47,400 nucleotides of DNA from the NCBI GenBank assembly GCA_007136405.1, contig SLHA01000009.1:1-47400 (forward strand), written 5' to 3'. Shown in pieces: positions 41,872 to 47,400 of the stretch; the stretch's first letter is position 1, and each line of letters begins with the position of its first letter. Position numbers and translations under genes: made by a program. This stretch comes from Candidatus Latescibacterota bacterium (GTDB lineage Bacteria; Latescibacterota; UBA2968; UBA8231). The notes below the pieces were generated by a model, which worked only from the letters and a program-made list of their open reading frames with translations, was not told the DNA's origin and did no database searches.

Positions 41872-42468
41872 ATGAAACAGTTGAGCCTGGCCATAGTGCT
41901 GCTGGCCTGGGGAATGACCGCGTGCGCACCGCCGCGTGCCTTCACACGAGGCGAGTATGGGGATCCGCAGGAGATCTCCATGCTGGACGACAGATGGAAT
42001 CACAACGATATGCAGCTCGTAGCCAAGACCATGATCAACTCGCTGGAGCGCTGGGAGAGCGGCAGAGACCTGAATGACCGGCCGATGGTCATCCTGGAGA
42101 TGCCTCGCAACAGGACCAGCGAACACATCGACATGGAGGCGCTGTACGACCATATCAAGACAGCTCTGATCCAGAGCGGCGAGTTCGTCTTTCTGGACAG
42201 GAGAGCCCGGGAGGAGATCGCCAGGGAATACGAGTACCAGGGATCGGGATATGTGCGCGGTGACGAAGCTCTGGGACCCGGACAGCAGCGGGCGGCCCGT
42301 TACCTTCTGGGCGGTGTCATCACCTCCACGATCCAGCAGGTCGGCCGGCACAAGATGGTGTACTACAAGGCCACATTCGAACTGACCAACATCGCGACCA
42401 CCGAGATCGTCTGGACGGATCACAAGGAGATCACCAAACACTTCAGGCAGCGCAGTATCGGTCTCTAA
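41872..42468 (+). CDS. lpoB: penicillin-binding protein activator LpoB
   Basis: Outer-membrane lipoprotein that stimulates the peptidoglycan synthase PBP1b in E. coli. 198 residues from ATG 41872; GTG 41869 is in frame one codon earlier and better spaced from AAAGGAG. Signal peptide MKQLSLAIVLLAWGMTAC with acylated Cys18. LpoB fold segments: QLVAKTMINSLERWESGRDL, RPMVILEMPRNRTSEHIDME, TALIQSGEFVFLDRRAREEI, AARYLLGGVITSTIQQVGRH, KMVYYKATFELTNIATTEIV and WTDHKEITKHF. It has only a short linker after the Cys, unlike the long Pro-rich linker of E. coli LpoB. No PBP gene is in the window. Confidence 0.88.
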   Translation: MKQLSLAIVLLAWGMTACAPPRAFTRGEYGDPQEISMLDDRWNHNDMQLVAKTMINSLERWESGRDLNDRPMVILEMPRNRTSEHIDMEALYDHIKTALIQSGEFVFLDRRAREEIAREYEYQGSGYVRGDEALGPGQQRAARYLLGGVITSTIQQVGRHKMVYYKATFELTNIATTEIVWTDHKEITKHFRQRSIGL

Positions 42469-42589
42469 GGTCCTGGTCCTATTCGTCCCGCCGGGACGGC
42501 AGGCGCAATCCGCTGCAGGGTCGGGTCAGCGGACGCATGATGGCACCGGGCCGGTGCAGGGCCCGGATCACAGAAAAGGGGGATTGCGG

Positions 42590-43156
42590 ATGTCTCGCTG
42601 GCTTTCCGTTGGATTGAGTGTACTGATGGTGGCGAACGCGGCTGTTGCGGCCGCTCCGGGGCGCACGGACGGACCGGAAGGCAGTGAATACGGCGCCGGA
42701 GGATACTGGCGCTACCGTACCGGCGGCCAGGTTTTCGTCGAAGGTTACTTCGGCGCGGCCTCAGTGTCCAGCAAGGCCGATGACGATGCCGGAGAGGACT
42801 TCGACCAGACGGACCTGCTGTCAGGTTTCTACCTGGGCTACATGGTGGAAGACTGGTTGTCTTTCCAGGTGGGTTACGGGCACATCCATGACCAGAACAG
42901 CGGCCTGCTGTCGGCGGGGATGCGGTCGATGTACAGAATGGATCCGTTCAACTATTTTGTGTCGCTCAGCGCCATACTGTTCTCAGACGACAACGACACC
43001 CGCTTCGGCCTGTCGCCGGGTGCGGGTGCCGAGATGATGCTCAGTGACCGTCTCACCGTGGGGCTGTCCTACAAATATGACATCGTATTGGCCGATCAAC
43101 GCACCAACATCAACCGTTTCAGTGCGCACATTCGGCTGGGTCTGGGAAGACACTAG
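42590..43156 (+). CDS. small outer-membrane beta-barrel protein
   Basis: 188 residues. Signal peptide MSRWLSVGLSVLMVANAAVA. The mature part has eight amphipathic strand-like segments typical of OmpA/OmpX-type barrels: GQVFVEGYFGAASVSSKADD, SGFYLGYMVEDWLSFQVGYG, FNYFVSLSAILFSDDNDTRF, GLSPGAGAEMMLSDRLTVGL, SYKYDIVLADQRT and RFSAHIRLGLGRH. The start ATG 42590 has AAAGGGGG upstream; the open frame begins at 42554. Probably a passive member of the LpoB cluster; 121 nt lie between lpoB and this gene, including a small hairpin at 42543-42557. It ends before the strongest terminator-like hairpin in the window. Confidence 0.8.
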   Translation: MSRWLSVGLSVLMVANAAVAAAPGRTDGPEGSEYGAGGYWRYRTGGQVFVEGYFGAASVSSKADDDAGEDFDQTDLLSGFYLGYMVEDWLSFQVGYGHIHDQNSGLLSAGMRSMYRMDPFNYFVSLSAILFSDDNDTRFGLSPGAGAEMMLSDRLTVGLSYKYDIVLADQRTNINRFSAHIRLGLGRH

Positions 43157-43217
43157 CCACGACGCTTGAAGGCGGACCCGCTATCGGCAAGCAAGGTCCG
43201 GCTCAGGTAGCATGTAG

Positions 43218-43250
43218 CTGCCCCGGACCGGCCGGGCCGGTCCGGGGCAG
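43218..43250. terminator. very strong bidirectional hairpin between the barrel gene and pdxT
   Basis: Perfect 15-bp stem, CTGCCCCGGACCGGC (43218-43232) with GCCGGTCCGGGGCAG (43236-43250), closed by a CGG loop. It lies in the 126-nt gap between two convergent stops (43156 plus, 43283 minus). No U-tract on either side, so either Rho-assisted or an I-shaped terminator. Confidence 0.65.
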
Positions 43251-43282
43251 GCCCGGTTGCACGCTGCTTGGAGCCGGTGCGG

Positions 43283-43852
43283 TCAGCGATGGCATGCCTC
43301 CAGAAACAGCTGGTGGACGGTTGGGTCGCGGGTCAGTTCGGGATGGAATGACGCCACCATGACCGTGCCCTGACGCGCCAGAACACAGTCTCCGCGACAG
43401 GTGGCCAGCCGTTCCACCTCCGGTCCCAGACGCAGTATCCGTGGGGCCCGAATGAAGACCATCTCCAGCGGTTTGCTCCGCCCGTCATGCCGGTATTCAC
43501 CCACCGCTTCGAAGCTCTCCGCCTGCCGGCCGTAGCTGTTGCGCTCCACGGTGATATCGATCATTCCCAGAGATTTCTGCGGCGGTTTGTGCACCTCCCG
43601 CGCCAACAGAATCATGCCCGCACAGGTTCCCAGGATGGGTCGTGCCTGGTGCTCCAATGCGGCCAGATGAGGCCAGAAGCCCCCAGAGTCTATCAGCTTG
43701 AGCAGCGTGGTGCTCTCACCTCCGGGAACGATCAGACCATCAAGGCCCTGGAGCTGGTCCGGCTTTTTGACGATCTGCCAGTCAGCATCCAGCTTTTGCA
43801 GCATCAGCCCGTGGGCGACGTAGTCACCCTGCAGTCCAAGTACGCCGATCAC
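43283..43852 (-). CDS. pdxT: pyridoxal 5'-phosphate synthase glutaminase subunit
   Basis: Supplies ammonia from glutamine to PdxS. 189 residues, class I amidotransferase: MIGVLGLQGDYVAHGLMLQK, GLDGLIVPGGESTTL, nucleophile Cys in ILGTCAGMILLAR, GMIDITVERNSYGRQ, FIRAPRI and the His-Glu pair in VASFHPEL. The triad is complete. It starts 7 nt after pdxS, the usual two-gene PLP operon. Confidence 0.95.
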   Translation of the reverse strand: MIGVLGLQGDYVAHGLMLQKLDADWQIVKKPDQLQGLDGLIVPGGESTTLLKLIDSGGFWPHLAALEHQARPILGTCAGMILLAREVHKPPQKSLGMIDITVERNSYGRQAESFEAVGEYRHDGRSKPLEMVFIRAPRILRLGPEVERLATCRGDCVLARQGTVMVASFHPELTRDPTVHQLFLEACHR

Positions 43853-43859
43853 GCGTCTC

Positions 43860-44759
43860 CTACCATCCCCGGGTCTGCATCAGCTCCTTTTCATCCAGGT
43901 CGCTGATGTTGATGCCGACCATGGCTTCACCCAGATTCTCCGATACGCGTATCAGGACATCCGGATCCTGGTAGTGCGTGGTAGCCTCGACGATGGCCTT
44001 GGCCCGGATCTCCGGATCTCCGGACTTGAATATACCCGATCCGACGAAAACAGCCTCAGCCCCGAGCTGCATCATCAAGGACGCGTCCGCCGGTGTGGCT
44101 ACGCCGCCGGCGGCAAAGTTGGGCACGGGCAGCTTGCCGTTGGCGGCGACCCAGCGCACCAGTTCATACGGCGCACCGAGTTCCTTGGCGGTATGCATCA
44201 GCTGTTCAGGCTGCATCACGGTGAGTCCGCGAATGGTATCCATGACGCAGCGCATATGGCGTACGGCCTCCACCACGTTGCCGGATCCGGCTTCTCCCTT
44301 GGTACGCATCATGGCAGCGCCTTCGCCGATGCGGCGCAGCGCTTCACCCAGATTCCTGCAGCCGCAGACAAACGGCACTTGAAAGGCGAATTTGTCCACG
44401 TGGTGTTCTTCGTCTGCCGGCGTCAGGACTTCGCTTTCATCGACGTAATCCACGCCCAAGGCCTGCAGCATCTGGGCTTCTGCAAAATGACCGATTCTGC
44501 ACTTGGCCATCACGGGAATGGAGGTTACCTCCATGATTTTCCGGATCTTCTCAATGCTGGCCATGCGCGCCACGCCCCCCTGGGCGCGGATGTCGGCAGG
44601 AACCCGTTCCAGCGCCATGACCGCTACGGCGCCCGCATCTTCCGCTATTTTGGCTTGATCCGCGGTAACTACGTCCATGATGACCCCGCCCTTGAGCATC
44701 TCGGCCAGGCCGGTCTTGAGGCGAAGGGTGCCCGTATCGACGTTCGACTGCTCGTTCAT
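43860..44759 (-). CDS. pdxS: pyridoxal 5'-phosphate synthase lyase subunit
   Basis: Forms PLP from ribose-5-phosphate, glyceraldehyde-3-phosphate and PdxT-derived ammonia. 299 residues, highly conserved: [112 protein letters not shown] and [20 protein letters not shown]. Lysines for both imine sites are present. I chose ATG 44759, 6 nt after AGGAG, rather than the longer frame from 44849. A hairpin lies just upstream of this ribosome site and a promoter at 44821-44849. Confidence 0.97.
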   Translation of the reverse strand: MNEQSNVDTGTLRLKTGLAEMLKGGVIMDVVTADQAKIAEDAGAVAVMALERVPADIRAQGGVARMASIEKIRKIMEVTSIPVMAKCRIGHFAEAQMLQALGVDYVDESEVLTPADEEHHVDKFAFQVPFVCGCRNLGEALRRIGEGAAMMRTKGEAGSGNVVEAVRHMRCVMDTIRGLTVMQPEQLMHTAKELGAPYELVRWVAANGKLPVPNFAAGGVATPADASLMMQLGAEAVFVGSGIFKSGDPEIRAKAIVEATTHYQDPDVLIRVSENLGEAMVGINISDLDEKELMQTRGW

Positions 44760-44770
44760 GGTGCGCTCCT

Positions 44771-44786
44771 GGGTGCTGGTGCACCC
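44771..44786 (-). promoter_or_regulatory. hairpin directly before the pdxS ribosome site
   Basis: GGGTGC (44771-44776) with GCACCC (44781-44786), 4-nt loop. On the minus strand it ends immediately before AGGAG of pdxS. It may shape translation initiation; there is no resemblance to a known PLP riboswitch that I could name. Confidence 0.35.
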
Positions 44787-44820
44787 TCTAAGTTGTTGCA
44801 GGTAAGCTCTAAACAACCAT

Positions 44821-44849
44821 AACATAGTCCCCCGCCTGCTCTCAGGCAA
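44821..44849 (-). promoter_or_regulatory. promoter of pdxST
   Basis: Minus strand: -35 TTGCCT (44849-44844), 17-nt spacer, -10 TATGTT (44826-44821). Transcript start near 44814, leader about 55 nt including the hairpin at 44771-44786. Confidence 0.45.
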
Positions 44850-44888
44850 TGGGAGGGGCCGGGGCAGCCCGGGAATGCAACGCAGGTA

Positions 44889-46427
44889 TCAACGAAGCGG
44901 GGCGCGGCCCACGAGGCTGTGGATGTATTCGGTCATCAGGGACCACGCGAACAAACGGATTGCCATCGTCCCGGCAATCCCCGCCACCACCGCTCCCTGA
45001 ACCAGAACCGCGGCCGCCGTACCGGGAAGCCACGGCCGTGCGGCGCCACAGCTCACGAGTACGGCAGCGACTACTGCAGCCGGTCGCGCCAGCGCGCGCA
45101 GATACGCCGACAGGGGCAGACTGATGAGCCGGTTGACCAGGGCCTGGGAGAGAACCAGAAAGAGCAGCGAGGTGCCGGCCACGACGGCGGCCACGGCCTC
45201 GATGCCCGGACTCAGGCGTCTACCCAGGACGGCCGCAAGGGCGTGCCGCACCGGAATGAGTATACCGCCAAACAAAGCATCCATGGTAGCGACGCCTTGC
45301 GGCGTGCTGACATAGAGCGCCGGAATCAACACCGCAAGATTGAACAGCGACCAGCGCAGCAGCCAGTCGGCCCGTCCCTTGGCCATGAAGGCGGAGCCGG
45401 CCATGGTGCCCATGGCCTTGAACAGCGTGGCCAGGGCCAGCAGGCGCAGCACGCTCAGGGCGGGAAGGCGTTCCAGCAGCTCGAGTACCTGGGCGCCGAA
45501 GACGATCAGGAAAACCAGCACGGGACCCAAAAAGAGCACCAGGCTCTGGACGCCCCGCAGGTACCCGCGGCCAAGGCGGGCATCATCGTCCTGGATGCTG
45601 GAAAACGTCGGCAGTGACACGTGGCTGATGGTGGTGGACAGGCGGATCAACGGTCCCAGGGTCAGGCGTTCGGCCAGCCGGTAATATCCCTGCGCCGTGC
45701 TGCCCAGCAGCGGGAAGATGTACAGACTGGCTATGTGGCTGTTGAGGTATGCGGTAAGGCGGGAACCGGTGAAGTTCACGGCAAACGGCAGCAATGACCG
45801 GACAGCGGCGAGCGACAGATGGGCGCGCGGGTACCAGCGCGACTCCCACCATAACCCGGCCAGCAGGCCCAGCTCGCGCAGGACGGATCCGGTAAGCGGG
45901 ATCATGACTCCGAGGCTTGGCTGCCATAGAACGAGCGGCACAACATAGAGTCCGAACAGCCCTACCGAAACCAGCTCGGCCCGGGCGACCGCAGCGAAAT
46001 CCAGGACCCGCTGCAGCCGGGCCCGGAAAATGCCGGAGACCGCCGCACAAGGCAGGATGAGCGCCAGCACCCGGAGTGCTTGCTGAAAAGCCAGGGGTGA
46101 GCTGCCACCTAACAGACGCCCCAGCGGCGGAGCCACGGCGTAGACCCCCACCGCCAGGATCAGACCGGCACCCAGGCTGATCCAGAAGGCGGACGAAAAA
46201 TGGATCTCGTCGACTTCCCGGCGCTGTACCAGGGCCGCGTTCAGGCCCAGGCTGCCCGCCAGTGCGAGAAACATGATCAGGATCAGGGCGTACTCGAACC
46301 GGCCCATATCGGCGATGGGCAGAGTCGTGTACAACACCAGAATGGCGACGAGCTGGAGGGCTGAGGCACCCCCGGTCCAGAGGATTCCGCGGGCGGCGCG
46401 CGTGCCCAGAGACTGGCTCAGCGACAA
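44889..46427 (-). CDS. polysaccharide flippase (MOP family, Wzx/WzxC-like)
   Basis: 512 residues, about 13-14 hydrophobic helices. Typical N-terminus of the Wzx/RfbX group: RAARGILWTGGASALQLVAI, then LYTTLPIADMGRFEYALILI, GLNAALVQRREVDEIHFSSA and FRARLQRVLDFAAVARAELV. Middle: LLPFAVNFTGSRLTAYLNSH, SHIASLYIFPLLGSTAQGYY and RLAERLTLGPLIRLSTTISH, the WzxC-like pattern for lipid-linked sugar repeat translocation. Substrate unknown; no glycosyltransferases are adjacent. It starts 3 nt after the isomerase/epimerase gene, so the two are probably one transcript; pdxST follows 129 nt downstream. Confidence 0.88.
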   Translation of the reverse strand: MSLSQSLGTRAARGILWTGGASALQLVAILVLYTTLPIADMGRFEYALILIMFLALAGSLGLNAALVQRREVDEIHFSSAFWISLGAGLILAVGVYAVAPPLGRLLGGSSPLAFQQALRVLALILPCAAVSGIFRARLQRVLDFAAVARAELVSVGLFGLYVVPLVLWQPSLGVMIPLTGSVLRELGLLAGLWWESRWYPRAHLSLAAVRSLLPFAVNFTGSRLTAYLNSHIASLYIFPLLGSTAQGYYRLAERLTLGPLIRLSTTISHVSLPTFSSIQDDDARLGRGYLRGVQSLVLFLGPVLVFLIVFGAQVLELLERLPALSVLRLLALATLFKAMGTMAGSAFMAKGRADWLLRWSLFNLAVLIPALYVSTPQGVATMDALFGGILIPVRHALAAVLGRRLSPGIEAVAAVVAGTSLLFLVLSQALVNRLISLPLSAYLRALARPAAVVAAVLVSCGAARPWLPGTAAAVLVQGAVVAGIAGTMAIRLFAWSLMTEYIHSLVGRAPLR

Positions 46428-46430
46428 GAT

Positions 46431-47252
46431 TCAAAGATCCAGGTGCGCGCGTACGAAGGCGCGGTTACGCCAGCTATTGGTCTCCTGTGGAGTCAATCCG
46501 GGCTCGGCCGTGGCTCCGTCCGGCAGCTCGCGCAAGTGGGACTCGATGACCAGGTACCCCGCATACCCGTCTTCTTCGAGGGCACGGAACTGAGCCGGCC
46601 AGTCCACGATTCCGGTCTCCATCAGCGCCCAACCGCCGGTGTCCGGGGCGTAGTTCTTCAGATGAACATGTTGTACGCAGTCCTTGAGCCGAGTGTACTC
46701 GTCCGGAAACGGACAGGCGGAGCCTGCTTTGGCGGAGTTCCCCGGATCCCACAGGAGAGCGAAGTTGGGCGCGTTCACCCGCCGCACGATGGCGGCGGCT
46801 TCGAGTCCGGTATCACCCCAGCAGACCGCCTCGTTCTCCAGCAGCAACCGGCACCGGAAGCGCGCGGCGATCTCGGCCATCCGCGCGAGCCGGGCGATGA
46901 CGGCCTCGGGCACGGGTCCGGCGGGGCTGCGTTCGAAGGCGAAACATGACACCCGGTCCGTGCCCCAACGTCCGGCCCACTCGCAGGCCCGGGGGAGCCC
47001 GTAGGATAAAAGCTGTTCAAATTCCGGATCGTCTACCGGTCCCTTGGAAAAACCGGGCGAGACTCCGGATATGCTCAGCCCCGCGTCTGCCACCCGTTGC
47101 CCGAATTCCTCCAGTTCGGCGTCTCCCGGCAGCGGAAAACGTCCTCCCGGAAGCCCGCGGACTTCCACGGCGGGTATTTTCCAGCTTGTCGCCAGTTCGA
47201 TGGCCCGGGCCGGATCCGGGCTGATCTCATCGGTGAAGATCGACAATTTCAT
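46431..47252 (-). CDS. sugar phosphate isomerase/epimerase (xylose-isomerase-like TIM barrel)
   Basis: 273 residues, AP-endonuclease-2/IolE-like barrel. MKLSIFTDEISPDPARAIEL starts the first strand; metal-ligand segments are LLLENEAVCWGDTG (Glu), FALLWDPGNSAKAG (Asp), VQHVHLKNYAPD (His) and YLVIESHLREL (Glu). All four are present, so it should bind a divalent metal. The exact sugar cannot be told. Occurs just upstream of the flippase gene. ATG 47252 has AAAGG upstream. Confidence 0.88.
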   Translation of the reverse strand: MKLSIFTDEISPDPARAIELATSWKIPAVEVRGLPGGRFPLPGDAELEEFGQRVADAGLSISGVSPGFSKGPVDDPEFEQLLSYGLPRACEWAGRWGTDRVSCFAFERSPAGPVPEAVIARLARMAEIAARFRCRLLLENEAVCWGDTGLEAAAIVRRVNAPNFALLWDPGNSAKAGSACPFPDEYTRLKDCVQHVHLKNYAPDTGGWALMETGIVDWPAQFRALEEDGYAGYLVIESHLRELPDGATAEPGLTPQETNSWRNRAFVRAHLDL

Positions 47253-47299
47253 ACGGTCACCAGACCTTTCGGTGAATGTGCCGCGTTGCGGGTGGTTGC

Positions 47300-47331
47300 G
47301 CCGGGGCTCAGGTGTTTACCGCGGCCCCGGC
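47300..47331. terminator. possible hairpin near the right window edge
   Basis: GCCGGGGC (47300-47307) with GCCCCGGC (47324-47331), 16-nt loop. The remaining 148 nt after the isomerase start carry no gene that I can support; the hairpin might belong to a gene beyond the window. Confidence 0.3.
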
Positions 47332-47400
47332 AGTCGCACCTGTCTGCTGCGTTCGGAGAAGATCCGAGATGGCGGGGCGAGCGCTGTGCCGGAGGCGGTC

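Overview
The window is a GC-rich (by eye, low-to-mid 60s percent), gene-dense bacterial chromosome segment with 44 protein genes that I can support. I see no rRNA, tRNA, CRISPR array, phage genes or insertion sequence. The organism is Gram-negative-like: it carries many lipoproteins, outer-membrane barrels, LpoB, RseP and SecA. Two PorV/PorQ-type proteins and a protein with a FlgD-like sorting tail point to the FCB superphylum or an uncultured relative (Latescibacterota-, Zixibacteria- or Eisenbacteria-like). That placement is inference from gene content only.

Layout. (1) 1-13259, minus strand: partial tgt, a divergent polysaccharide deacetylase, two lipoproteins, a stop/start-coupled block (sorting-tail propeller, two PorV-like barrels, site-2 protease), a PHP phosphoesterase, a sigma-70 factor, rhaB, two tiny coupled ORFs and purC. 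(2) A small plus-strand lipoprotein gene ends head-on against secA. (3) 14070-26256, minus strand: reading from 26256 down, an S55 (SpoIVB-type) peptidase, a beta-propeller protein, ribD, ribE, ribBA, ribH, nusB, a metallophosphoesterase and secA, mostly overlapping or closely spaced. (4) ftsY (plus), then uppS-cdsA-rseP-queG (minus). (5) fthC-dus and inositol-3-phosphate synthase (plus), a flavin disulfide oxidoreductase (minus), a TPR protein (plus) and a SpoU methyltransferase (minus). (6) 38695-43156, plus strand: a cyclophilin-like protein, then a COG3014-type lipoprotein, an exported protein, LpoB and an outer-membrane barrel. (7) 43283-47252, minus strand: a sugar isomerase/epimerase, a flippase, and pdxS-pdxT.

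How the genes work together. Riboflavin synthesis from GTP and ribulose-5-phosphate is encoded together, although the DHBP-synthase half of RibBA has an altered acidic loop. PdxST makes pyridoxal phosphate. Tgt and QueG act at the middle and end of queuosine tRNA modification. SecA, FtsY, RseP, CdsA and UppS serve export, membrane lipid and cell-wall carrier synthesis. The least understood parts are the coupled propeller/PorV/PorV/S2P cassette, the S55 peptidase plus propeller pair, and the LpoB module; these are the best candidates for undescribed envelope systems. Intergenic regions hold several GC-rich hairpins without U-tracts between convergent genes, a few good -35/-10 promoters, one probable leaderless gene (fthC), and a cluster of tandem duplications between ribE and ribBA.
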